A DNA stretch of 42,302 bases from Phycisphaerae bacterium. Lineage in GTDB: Bacteria; Planctomycetota; Phycisphaerae; Sedimentisphaerales; Anaerobacaceae. The stretch's first letter is position 1; each line of letters begins with the position of its first letter. The stretch spans positions 1-42,302 of the forward strand of contig JAQTMR010000019.1 in NCBI GenBank assembly GCA_028714255.1, read 5' to 3'. A program made the position numbers and the translations under genes. The notes beneath the pieces are model-generated. The model made no database searches and had not been told where the DNA came from. It was given only the letters and a program-made list of their open reading frames with translations. Of this stretch, positions 9,001 through 16,080 are shown in pieces.

Positions 9001-9234
9001 ATGAAAAAAATTCAAATCCTCGGTACGGGATGTCCGAAGTGCAAAAAGCTGGCGGAAAATGCGGAAATCGCCGCTAAAGAAATGGGCATAGAATACGAAA
9101 TCGAGAAGATTACAAAAATCGGCGACATAATGAAATTTGGCGTAATGATAACGCCTGCTCTTGCGGTTGACGGAAAAGTTAAAATTGCGGGCAAAGTTGC
9201 TTCGCCGGACGACATCAAGGCGATGCTTTCTTAA
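9001..9234 (+). CDS. Small thioredoxin-fold protein with CPKC active site
   Basis: 77 residues, matching the redox-active disulfide protein 2 type of mini-thioredoxin (thioredoxin_3 family). The redox pair is C11 and C14 in TGCPKCKK, and a cis-proline segment follows at VMITPAL. No signal peptide, so cytoplasmic. Such proteins often sit with permeases and CcdA genes in metal and arsenic loci, where they probably supply reducing equivalents or shuttle a thiol-bound metal. AGAGA ribosome binding site; 13 bases after the 53-residue gene. Confidence 0.88.
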   Translation: MKKIQILGTGCPKCKKLAENAEIAAKEMGIEYEIEKITKIGDIMKFGVMITPALAVDGKVKIAGKVASPDDIKAMLS

Positions 9235-9245
9235 TAGGTATATAA

Positions 9246-9857
9246 ATGGCCAATGGATACATAATTCTTTCGTTGCGGTGTCCGTGCAGTGACGGGCCAG
9301 GAAATCCGATACTGCTGCTGGTGATATTCTTTGGGTCGTGGTTTTTATTTAACTGGATAAGAACATTAATAAAATCTAAAGGAAATTCGTTTATGAATAA
9401 GGCAACGAAGATTGTCATTGTTATCGCTTTGATTTTGGCTGTGGGAGTGGTTTTTGCCTTAAAGCAGAAAGAAAAAGGTCAGAACCCTGAACCTGCTGCT
9501 GCGGCAAATTCCGAAGCAATAACAGAAGGCGGTCAGGAAGCCCCGGAAAACGCCGAGGTGACGGCCAATCTCCCTCGGCTGGTTGATTTGGGGGCTGATA
9601 AATGTATTCCCTGCAAAATGATGGCCCCGATACTTGAAGAGTTGAAAAAAGATTACGCCGGTACTGTCAATGTGGAATTCATCGACGTCTGGAAAAATCC
9701 TGACAAGGCCAAAGAGTACGGAATATCGATTATTCCAACACAGATATTTTTTGATTCTTCCGGCAGGGAACTTTTCAGACACGAAGGTTTTTTCTCGAAA
9801 GAAGATATTTTAGCCAAGTGGAAAGAGTTTGGCGTAGAACTTACAAAAATTAAATGA
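9246..9857 (+). CDS. Membrane-anchored thioredoxin-like protein with CIPC motif
   Basis: The thioredoxin domain has LGADKCIPCKMMAPIL (C120, C123) and a cis-proline at SIIPTQIFF. As drawn it has two hydrophobic segments (about 21-40 and 55-72). An internal ATG at 9393 has a better ribosome binding site (AAAGGA, nine bases upstream) and would give a 154-residue protein with one N-terminal anchor, so 9393 may be the true start. The domain would face the periplasm, where CcdA-like proteins deliver electrons. Its stop overlaps the next start (ATGA), tying it to the CcdA-like protein functionally. Confidence 0.82.
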   Translation: MANGYIILSLRCPCSDGPGNPILLLVIFFGSWFLFNWIRTLIKSKGNSFMNKATKIVIVIALILAVGVVFALKQKEKGQNPEPAAAANSEAITEGGQEAPENAEVTANLPRLVDLGADKCIPCKMMAPILEELKKDYAGTVNVEFIDVWKNPDKAKEYGISIIPTQIFFDSSGRELFRHEGFFSKEDILAKWKEFGVELTKIK

Positions 9858-10555
9858 TGCAGCAGCTTTTTACTAATTTGACTAACGCCGTTGAGGCTGC
9901 GCCGATGATAGCGGTAGGCGCAGCTTTTGTATGGGGCGTTTTGAGTGTAATTCTAAGTCCTTGTCACCTGGCGAGTATTCCATTGATAGTAGGATTCATC
10001 GATGAGCAGGGCAGGATTTCAACAAAACGGGCATTCGTAATATCGGCTTTATTCGCAGCGGGGATACTTATCACCATTGGAGCTATCGGGGTCATTACGG
10101 CGGCGGCGGGGCGAATGATGGGTGATGTCGGAAAATACGGCAATTATTTTGTCGCATTGATATTTTTCTTAGTTGGGCTTCATCTGCTCGATGTTATTGC
10201 TATGCCTTGGTCCGGCACAGGACAGGTTGGAATGAAGCGCAAAGGTATGCTGGCTGCTTTTATTCTCGGCTTGGTATTTGGAATTGCATTAGGACCCTGC
10301 ACTTTTGCTTATATGGCGCCGATGCTCGGCGTTACATTCAAACTGGCGAATGTGAATTTACTTTACGGCGTCCTGCTGTTGGTGGTTTACGGAATCGGCC
10401 ATTGCTCGGTAATTGTGCTGGCGGGAACGTCAACGGAACTTGTGCAAAAGTATATGGACTGGAACGAGCGTTCGAAGGGGGCGGTAATACTCAAAAAAAT
10501 CTGCGGCGTAATGGTTCTGGCAGGGGGGCTGTATATGATTTATACGGCCTCTTGA
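9854..10555 (+). CDS. CcdA/DsbD-like transmembrane thiol-disulfide electron carrier
   Basis: 233 residues with six predicted helices. The two conserved membrane cysteines are in LSPCHLASIP (C37) and LGPCTFAYMA (C149), the CcdA/DsbD-beta signature for passing electrons from cytoplasmic thioredoxin to periplasmic thiols. The four-base overlap with the membrane thioredoxin suggests that protein is its electron acceptor. At the end of the ars operon, it could keep periplasmic or arsenic-bound thiols reduced; it could also serve cytochrome c maturation, but no other ccm gene is in view. Confidence 0.85.
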   Translation: MMQQLFTNLTNAVEAAPMIAVGAAFVWGVLSVILSPCHLASIPLIVGFIDEQGRISTKRAFVISALFAAGILITIGAIGVITAAAGRMMGDVGKYGNYFVALIFFLVGLHLLDVIAMPWSGTGQVGMKRKGMLAAFILGLVFGIALGPCTFAYMAPMLGVTFKLANVNLLYGVLLLVVYGIGHCSVIVLAGTSTELVQKYMDWNERSKGAVILKKICGVMVLAGGLYMIYTAS

Positions 10556-10579
10556 CTTTACAAAGTTTTTCTGTATAAT
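10552..10579 (+). promoter_or_regulatory. Sigma-70 promoter of the fluoride unit
   Basis: TTGACT (10552-10557) and a perfect TATAAT (10574-10579) stand 16 bases apart. The -35 box contains the stop codon of the preceding CcdA-like gene. Transcription would start near 10586, directly at the fluoride aptamer. Confidence 0.8.
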
Positions 10580-10585
10580 GAATCG

Positions 10586-10639
10586 CTTGTGGGAATGGAG
10601 TTTCCCCTATAACCGCCCGAAAGGCTGATGACTCCTACA
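10586..10639 (+). promoter_or_regulatory. Fluoride riboswitch (crcB motif)
   Basis: The segment carries the aptamer's invariant pieces in order: GGGAATGGAGTTTCCCC, TATAACCGCC, then GGCTGATGACTCCTAC, which match the crcB-motif consensus closely. It lies between its own promoter and a terminator, 86 bases ahead of crcB. Fluoride binding would stabilise the aptamer, prevent the overlapping terminator from forming, and turn on crcB. Confidence 0.95.
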
Positions 10640-10665
10640 GTAAACAATACTGCGGGAGTTTTTTT
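10631..10665 (+). terminator. Riboswitch-controlled intrinsic terminator
   Basis: ACTCC and CAGTA pair with TACTG and GGAGT around an ACAA-type loop, followed by seven T. The 5' arm is the 3' end of the fluoride aptamer, so the two folds exclude each other. Confidence 0.88.
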
Positions 10666-10724
10666 GTATCCTCCCTAAGTTTGTTTCCAAAAAATAATGC
10701 TGCTTTTAGTTTCGGAGATTTTTT

Positions 10725-11102
10725 ATGTTTTGGAAATTCATATACCTTGCTGCCGCCGGCGGGGCGGGGACGCTTGCCAGATATTGGCTCGGCGGCCTTG
10801 TTCAGAGAAATATGACGACGGATTTTCCTTTTGGTACGGCAGCGGTCAATATCATCGGTTGTCTCGTGTTCGGGCTGCTCTGGGCGTTTATGGAAAGCAG
10901 GCTGTCAATCAGCGGACAGATTCGAACAGTTATTTGCGTGGGTTTTTTCGGGGCGTTTACCACGTTTTCTACATTTATGTTCGAAACGGCACAGCTTCTC
11001 GATGAGTCACAATGGCTCTGGGCGTCAGCTAATATTATACTGCAAAATATTCTCGGATTGATTAGTATTATAATCGGTCTGACAATCGGCAGATTGGTCT
11101 AA
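10725..11102 (+). CDS. crcB: Fluoride ion channel CrcB/Fluc
   Basis: 125 residues with four transmembrane helices, the normal size of a Fluc channel subunit, which works as an antiparallel dimer. Family motifs are GGAGTLARYWLGG, FGTAAVNIIGCLVFG with the conserved Asn, and GFFGAFTTFSTFMFE with the phenylalanines that line the fluoride path. It expels fluoride passively. Control by the fluoride riboswitch upstream confirms the role. The ATG follows a CGGAGA binding site. Confidence 0.97.
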   Translation: MFWKFIYLAAAGGAGTLARYWLGGLVQRNMTTDFPFGTAAVNIIGCLVFGLLWAFMESRLSISGQIRTVICVGFFGAFTTFSTFMFETAQLLDESQWLWASANIILQNILGLISIIIGLTIGRLV

Positions 11103-11117
11103 GTGGAAGGGATTATT

Positions 11118-11465
11118 ATGAAACTGCCGTCGGAAGCAAAGCTCTTGCGGATTTTTATCGGTGAGGCGGATAAGTTCGGGGGTAAGCCTTTGTTCGAGGC
11201 CATAGTTAATCTGGCAAGAAAACAAGGTATGGCAGGAGCCACCGTTCTGCGCGGGCTGATGGGATTCGGGGCTGACAGCAGGATGCATTCGGCGAATATT
11301 CTCAGGCTCTCGGAAGATTTGCCTATTGTGATAGAGATTGTGGATTCCGCAGAAAAAATTGAAAGTTTTTTGCCATTGTTCGACAATATGATAAAAGAGG
11401 GGATGGTTACTCTCGAAAAAGTCGATGTAATTGCTTACCGGTATAATACTAAAGATGGGAAATAA
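11118..11465 (+). CDS. DUF190 family protein
   Basis: 115 residues from the ATG at 11118, chosen over an in-frame GTG at 11103 because GGAAGGGA stands just before the ATG. It matches the DUF190 pattern: LLRIFIGEADKFGGKPLFEA, then GMAGATVLRGLMGFG. DUF190 proteins have a PII-like ferredoxin fold and are often encoded next to crcB. Here it starts 15 bases after crcB, so it is co-transcribed under fluoride control. Ligand and action are unknown; a regulatory or sensing partner of the channel is the common guess. Confidence 0.9.
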   Translation: MKLPSEAKLLRIFIGEADKFGGKPLFEAIVNLARKQGMAGATVLRGLMGFGADSRMHSANILRLSEDLPIVIEIVDSAEKIESFLPLFDNMIKEGMVTLEKVDVIAYRYNTKDGK

Positions 11466-11514
11466 TATGGAATTGGAGTAACGTAATACACAACAAGATA
11501 AAGGAGACAGTAAC

Positions 11515-11889
11515 ATGGCACAATTACCAGACGCAGTTAAAGAAGCAATAACCAAACAGGATGTTTTTCCTGTGGCGACAAGCAATCAGGATTGCATGCC
11601 CAATGTCATATACATTGGATATCTTAAGGTTGTAAACGACGAAACAGTCTTAATCGCGGACAATTACCTTAATAAAACCCGTGATAATATTTTAAGCAAT
11701 GGCAAGATATCTTTTGTTGTGCGTGATGAGAAAAAAGGTTCTTACCAGATAAAAGGTACTGCCGAAAGACTAACAGAAGGGGACCTGTTCGATGAAGTTC
11801 AGAAATGGGTGCCGGATGACCTTCCAAAAGTTGCAGCTATTTTAGTGCACGTGGAAGAAATATATAACGGAGCAGAGCAGATTTCTTAA
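11515..11889 (+). CDS. Pyridoxamine 5'-phosphate oxidase-like (FMN-binding split barrel) protein
   Basis: 124 residues. Features of the small split-barrel family: FPVATSNQDCMPNVIYIGYL, an ADNYLNKTRDNILSNGKISF strand-helix-strand, and SYQIKGTAERLTEG. Small family members bind FMN, F420 or haem, and few have known reactions; true PdxH activity is unlikely at this length. AAGGAG ribosome binding site eight bases before the ATG. The gene may ride on the fluoride transcript, since only 49 bases separate it from DUF190. Confidence 0.82.
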   Translation: MAQLPDAVKEAITKQDVFPVATSNQDCMPNVIYIGYLKVVNDETVLIADNYLNKTRDNILSNGKISFVVRDEKKGSYQIKGTAERLTEGDLFDEVQKWVPDDLPKVAAILVHVEEIYNGAEQIS

Positions 11890-12101
11890 AGATAACACTC
11901 TGCGAACATAATCGCAGCAAAGCTATACAAATTAAGCGTCTTAACGGGCTTTATACCCTGTGGTTAGCCGAAAGGGCTGTATTAACTGTTGCATCTTAAT
12001 TTATAAGGGTGTATGATATTCGGTGAATAGCGGCCTGGTATTCGTTCAAATAGTAAAGGGCTGCGAAAAATTATAGCTGTACAATTAAGGAATTTAGCGA
12101 A
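11890..12101 (+). promoter_or_regulatory. Leader with weak resemblance to a c-di-GMP-I riboswitch
   Basis: The segment 11915-11980 shows GCAAAGCTA, then a variable stretch, then GTGGTTAGCCGAA. These recall the GCAAAGC and GGTTGCCGAA blocks of GEMM/c-di-GMP-I aptamers, but the central GGxCT block and closing stems are not convincing. It precedes a phosphomannomutase gene. Treat as a candidate only. Confidence 0.2.
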
Positions 12102-13472
12102 ATGAACCCTGCAATTTTCAAGGCATATGATATAAGAGGCATTTATAACGAACAGTTTAATGAAGAAGACGCGTGGAAGATTGGCTACGCCTCGGCGCAG
12201 TTTTTAAGGTCGATGCTAAGCGGTTTCGAGCGGGGACAGACCAATTCTCAGGCGGTGTGCGTTGGGCGGGATATGAGAACGCACAGCAATAGTCTGGCAG
12301 CCGCTCTTATCGAAGGGATGAAGGCCTGCGGGGCGAATGTGATTGATATAGGAATGATTGATACGCCCCAGATATATTTTGCGGTTAATCATCTGGGTAC
12401 ATGCGGCGGCATTCAGGTCACGGCTTCACATAATCCTGCCAAGTATAACGGCTTCAAAATTTCCGGACTGCAGGCAAAGCCGGTCGGTATCGACACAGGC
12501 CTGAAAGATATAGAGCATATCGCAATGGCCCTGATTCATACCAAGGGCAACGCCACAGGCAAGGTAGAGCAGGTCGATTTGACAAGCGAATATAAAAATC
12601 ATGTTCTGAAATTTCTTCGGCCCAATTTGAAACCATTAAAAATTGCCATCGATGCTTCAAACGGGATGGCCGGAAAGATGGTTCCTGCGTTGTTCGGGGA
12701 TTTGCCGATAGAGATAATCCAGCTTAACTTCGAGCATGCCGGCGTATTCAAACACGAGCCGAACCCAATGGTCGAGGAAAACCTGGCGGAATTAAAAGCC
12801 GCGGTGAAAGACAATAAATGCGATTTTGGAATCTGCTTCGACGGCGACGCTGACAGGCTGATGATGGTTGACGAGAAGGGGGTAAATATCAGCTGTGATT
12901 TGCTGACGGCTTTGATTGCATCGTATTTTTTGCAGAGCAATCCGAGTTCGGCGATAGTTTATGATTTACGCAGCAGCTGGGTAGTTGTCGAGGAGATTCT
13001 CAAACACGGCGGTACGCCGCGAAGAGAAAGAGTCGGACATGCTTTTATGAAAAAGGCTCTGCGCGATTCACATGCGGTGTTCGGCGGAGAGCTTTCCGGC
13101 CACTTCTATTATCGTGACAATTACTATGCTGATTCGGGTATGATTACCTTTGTGCATGTATTGAACATAGTCAGCGGCGCGGAAGTTTCGGTAAGCGAGC
13201 TTGTCAAGCCTTTGCGAAGATATTTCAGCAGCGGCGAGATAAATTTCAAGGTCGAAGACAAACAGGCCAAGATGGATGAGCTTCAGAAAAGATACAGCGA
13301 CGGCCAAATCGACAATTTGGACGGCGTTACCATTCAATATAAAAACTGGTGGTTTAACTGCCGGCCGAGCAATACCGAGCCGTTTCTTAGACTGACTGTC
13401 GAGGCAAAGAGCAAAGAGGTGCTTGAGGAAAAGCTTTCCAAGCTTGAGTCCCAGCTCGGCAAGCCCGTGTAA
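12102..13472 (+). CDS. manB: Phosphomannomutase/phosphoglucomutase
   Basis: 456-residue alpha-D-phosphohexomutase of the AlgC/ManB type, with all four domains. The opening KAYDIRGIYNE, the phosphoserine loop TASHNPAKYNGFK (S109), the metal loop DGDADRL (about 245-251), the sugar-binding GELSGHFYYRD (about 330) and the C-terminal phosphate-binding PSNTEPFLRLTVE are all present. It interconverts hexose 1- and 6-phosphates for nucleotide-sugar and exopolysaccharide synthesis. Mannose versus glucose preference cannot be read with certainty; GELSGH is typical of dual-specificity enzymes. Confidence 0.93.
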   Translation: MNPAIFKAYDIRGIYNEQFNEEDAWKIGYASAQFLRSMLSGFERGQTNSQAVCVGRDMRTHSNSLAAALIEGMKACGANVIDIGMIDTPQIYFAVNHLGTCGGIQVTASHNPAKYNGFKISGLQAKPVGIDTGLKDIEHIAMALIHTKGNATGKVEQVDLTSEYKNHVLKFLRPNLKPLKIAIDASNGMAGKMVPALFGDLPIEIIQLNFEHAGVFKHEPNPMVEENLAELKAAVKDNKCDFGICFDGDADRLMMVDEKGVNISCDLLTALIASYFLQSNPSSAIVYDLRSSWVVVEEILKHGGTPRRERVGHAFMKKALRDSHAVFGGELSGHFYYRDNYYADSGMITFVHVLNIVSGAEVSVSELVKPLRRYFSSGEINFKVEDKQAKMDELQKRYSDGQIDNLDGVTIQYKNWWFNCRPSNTEPFLRLTVEAKSKEVLEEKLSKLESQLGKPV

Positions 13473-13485
13473 AGCGGGAGGTGAC

Positions 13486-13794
13486 GTGGAGATTCACACA
13501 AAGACATATCAAACGCCCAACGGTCCTGTGGAAGGCGTGCAGGCCAAATGGGCGGGGTTTAGCATTTTGCTTGTAACCGGTACAAAAGGTTTTTTGGCGT
13601 GTCCCGCAATTGACGTTGATGCCTGCCTGCGCTATGACGCAGCGGCGGCATTGGTGGAGAGCACACCTGATAATCCCATCGGCACACTCGAAAGATTTCC
13701 GAATCGCAAGGTTACAAAGATAAATGCTAAAGCCAGGGCTCTCGGCATAAGAGAAGGTATGGATGTTACCGATGCCTTTGCGCTTATAGCATAA
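13486..13794 (+). CDS. DUF1805 (YunC-like) protein
   Basis: 102 residues from a GTG at 13486 with a GGGAGG binding site five bases upstream. The earlier ATG at 13423 lies inside the mutase gene and reads low-complexity serine-rich sequence, so it was rejected. Family marks: VEGVQAKWAGFSILLVTGTK, FLACPAIDVDACLRYDAAAA. YunC-like proteins are small, conserved and of unknown function. It begins 13 bases after manB and is probably in the same operon. Confidence 0.8.
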   Translation: MEIHTKTYQTPNGPVEGVQAKWAGFSILLVTGTKGFLACPAIDVDACLRYDAAAALVESTPDNPIGTLERFPNRKVTKINAKARALGIREGMDVTDAFALIA

Positions 13795-13835
13795 AATTAA
13801 TTCGCGATAGAACACAAACAAAAAAGAGGGGCATT

Positions 13836-14705
13836 ATGAAAACCATAAAGTGTTACCTTGTTTTAGCTGTTGCAATTGGAATCTTATGTGTTCCTGTCAT
13901 CGGCGAGGTCGAGGCAGCTCCCACAGAGACTAAGCCTATACTGCTTGGTCAGCCCAATCCCGCTCTGGCGGGAATAAAGCAATTATATGTTGTCATTCCT
14001 GCCCCAAGTGCTGAGCCGAACAGCCACGGGCTGGTTTTCAATGAGCTTGAAAAATTAGTTACGGACAAGCTCAAAGAGGCCGGTATTACAATTGCTGAGC
14101 CGGATGCTAACGAGATGGAGCTTGATGCCGCACAGGCAAAAATGACAAGAGCTTTGAGGATAAAAGCAGGGTATGCCGACATCGAAGGCATGGAATTCAG
14201 GCATCCCCGCATTCCCGAACTTCACGTTTACGTAGAGGTACTTGATGTGGGGGATTCGCAGCAGGTTGTTTTTCGTGTTCAAATGTCTTTAACGCGGCTG
14301 GTATATCTTAGCAGGGACAGAAGGCCGAGCTTTAAGACAGATATTTGGCGCTCCGAGCCGATAATGCAGGTGACATCGGCGGAAGATATGCCTGCTGCTG
14401 TTACAAAGGTTGTTTCGGAGCAGTCTGAAGCTTTTATACATGCCTATCTTACAGCTAATCATCCCAATAAACAGCGGCCTTCCGATGTGAATGACGTTAG
14501 TGTAGTTCCGAAAAAACAACTCAAGCCCGTCGTCAAATCGACAACGGCGGAGTACAAATATGTTGCGTCAAAGAACAGCAAGGTATTCCATAAACTCGAT
14601 TGCGGCTCGGCAAAGGCAATCAAGCCGGAAAATCTCGTCGGTTACAGCAGCAGGGCCGAAGCAATAAAGGCCGGCAAAAGACCATGCAAGAAGTGTAACC
14701 CGTAG
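13836..14705 (+). CDS. Hypothetical secreted protein with C-terminal zinc-ribbon-like Ada-type domain
   Basis: 289 residues. A signal peptide (about 1-28, ending VEAAP) precedes an unrecognised alpha/beta region (30-210), rich in V-x-V strands, that might be related to curli-assembly-like LPS or penicillin-binding-protein activator folds. The C-terminus (about 241-289) reads YVASKNSKVFHKLDCGSA and ends RPCKKCNP. This H-x3-C plus C-x2-C arrangement is the small domain found at the end of many secreted nucleases and competence proteins, thought to bind a metal. AGAGGGG ribosome binding site. Part of the run manB, DUF1805, this gene and a methyltransferase. Confidence 0.75.
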   Translation: MKTIKCYLVLAVAIGILCVPVIGEVEAAPTETKPILLGQPNPALAGIKQLYVVIPAPSAEPNSHGLVFNELEKLVTDKLKEAGITIAEPDANEMELDAAQAKMTRALRIKAGYADIEGMEFRHPRIPELHVYVEVLDVGDSQQVVFRVQMSLTRLVYLSRDRRPSFKTDIWRSEPIMQVTSAEDMPAAVTKVVSEQSEAFIHAYLTANHPNKQRPSDVNDVSVVPKKQLKPVVKSTTAEYKYVASKNSKVFHKLDCGSAKAIKPENLVGYSSRAEAIKAGKRPCKKCNP

Positions 14706-14711
14706 GTACTT

Positions 14712-15398
14712 ATGAACGAGCAGAACCACAGTCGAATAAACGACATCTACAAAGATATGCCGCTCGAAGAAATTCCTTGGAACAATGAGCAGCCGCCGGG
14801 GCTGCTTGTCGAATTGGTAGAAAGCGGCAAAGTCAGGCCCGGCCGAGCTTTGGATTTGGGCTGCGGGCTGGGCAATTATGCAATCTGGCTGGCGAGCAAA
14901 GGATTTGAAGTTGTGGGGATTGATGCCTCGACGACGGCCATAAAGATTGCGAAGCAAAACGCCAAAAAGAAGAAGGTCGAATGCGGGTTTATGGTTGGAG
15001 ATTTGACCGGTGATTGGCCCGATTTGGGCGGGCAGTTTGATTTTGTTTACGACTGGGGTCTGTTTCATCATATACTTCCGGAAGATAGAAACAAATACAT
15101 AGAAAATGTTTTTAGGGTGCTTAAGCCGACGGGTAAGTATCTTTCTGTATGTTTTAACGAGAAGGACACCGCGTTCGAGGGTGCAGGAAAATACAGGCAA
15201 ACCAGTATGGGTACGGTTGTGTATCTGTCGTCGGAAAAAGAATTGAGAAAACTTTTCGGGCGGTTTTTCAGTATTATCGATTTTCGCGTCCTCGAAATAA
15301 CAGGCAAAGTTATGACGCCCGCCTCGACTCGCCAGGCGCGAGTCGGGCGAGGCGGGCATATATTCAACTATTGTTTGATGCAGTGGGAAGGGCAATAA
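14712..15398 (+). CDS. Class I SAM-dependent methyltransferase carrying an in-frame palindromic insertion
   Basis: 228 residues. SAM-binding motif I is ALDLGCGLGNYAIWLASKGF, followed by the acidic residue in VVGIDAS and motif IV FDFVYDWGLFHHI. It resembles thiopurine/tellurite-type methyltransferases, but the substrate is not clear. Near the end, codons for PASTRQARVGRGG come from a 42-bp near-perfect GC-rich palindrome that keeps the frame; the C-terminal strand IFNYCLMQWEGQ follows it, as expected for the family. Six bases after the previous gene. Confidence 0.8.
   Translation: MNEQNHSRINDIYKDMPLEEIPWNNEQPPGLLVELVESGKVRPGRALDLGCGLGNYAIWLASKGFEVVGIDASTTAIKIAKQNAKKKKVECGFMVGDLTGDWPDLGGQFDFVYDWGLFHHILPEDRNKYIENVFRVLKPTGKYLSVCFNEKDTAFEGAGKYRQTSMGTVVYLSSEKELRKLFGRFFSIIDFRVLEITGKVMTPASTRQARVGRGGHIFNYCLMQWEGQ
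15316..15357. repeat. GC-rich palindromic element inside a methyltransferase gene
   Basis: GCCCGCCTCG-ACTCGC on one side pairs with GCGAGTCGGGCGAGGCGGGC on the other; the arms match over 16 bases apart from a four-base bulge. It is far more GC-rich than its surroundings and 42 bases long, a multiple of three. It resembles the palindromic elements that insert into genes and intergenic regions in other bacteria. Confidence 0.75.
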
Positions 15399-15402
15399 GA
15401 AG

Positions 15403-15963
15403 GTGGAACTTCCTGCGATAATTGCAATAGCGATGAGTCTGGCGATGGATGCGTTTGCCGTGTCGGTAGTAACAGGGGCGGCATATAAAGAATTGCACAT
15501 CAGGCACACGCTTAGAATGGCGATGTTTTTCGGGGGTTTCCAGGCGTTTATGCCCGCCGTGGGTTACCTGGCGGGACTTACGGTAAGACAATACATATCA
15601 GATTACGACCACTGGATAGCATTTGCGATTTTAGCAGCAGTCGGACTGAAGATGATTTACGAATCGTTCAAAATAAAATCCGAAAGGCGGGCGATGCACC
15701 CGGCGAATCTTGCGATGCTGCTTGCTCTTGCGGTGGCAACGAGCATTGATGCGCTGGCGGTCGGAATAACGCTTTCACTTATCACCAGCTCGATTATCGC
15801 AGCGATTATCATAATCGGGGTTGTTACGTTTGTTTTGTCGTGCGTCGGCGTAACTATCGGCAAGCGGTTCGGGCATTTCTTCGAGAGTGGTATCGAGGCC
15901 TTCGGCGGACTTGTTCTAATCGGCATCGGCGTAAAAATACTCATTCAGCATCTTTTCTTCTAA
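15403..15963 (+). CDS. mntP: Manganese efflux pump MntP (DUF204)
   Basis: 186 residues with six transmembrane helices in two repeats. The duplicated metal-binding motif is visible as AMSLAMDAFAVSV (N-terminal half) and AVATSIDALAVGI (C-terminal half), each with the conserved Asp. It exports Mn(II) across the inner membrane. GTG start at 15403, four bases after the methyltransferase stop, with AGAAGG just upstream. No yybP-ykoY (manganese) riboswitch is visible before it, so control must come from the upstream operon or another factor. Confidence 0.93.
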   Translation: MELPAIIAIAMSLAMDAFAVSVVTGAAYKELHIRHTLRMAMFFGGFQAFMPAVGYLAGLTVRQYISDYDHWIAFAILAAVGLKMIYESFKIKSERRAMHPANLAMLLALAVATSIDALAVGITLSLITSSIIAAIIIIGVVTFVLSCVGVTIGKRFGHFFESGIEAFGGLVLIGIGVKILIQHLFF

Positions 15964-15982
15964 GCAAAGGCAAATTACCTCC

Positions 15983-16010
15983 TTGCAAAAAGGCCGATAT
16001 TTGTTATAGA
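15983..16010 (+). promoter_or_regulatory. Candidate promoter before the metallopeptidase/ATP-grasp pair
   Basis: TTGCAA (15983-15988) and TATAGA (16005-16010) with a 16-base spacer. The -10 lies in a short palindrome, GTTATAGATAAC (16003-16014), which could be an operator half. Consensus only. Confidence 0.35.
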
Positions 16011-16080
16011 TAACAAGAGGATATAAGTGGAACGGATGTGAAAGCGCATGCTGACAGTAATTAAGCCCCGATAAAACCTT

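Noticed and set aside
15364-15405. Manganese riboswitch for mntP
   Set aside because: mntP starts four bases after the methyltransferase stop, leaving no room, and no yybP-ykoY motif is visible.
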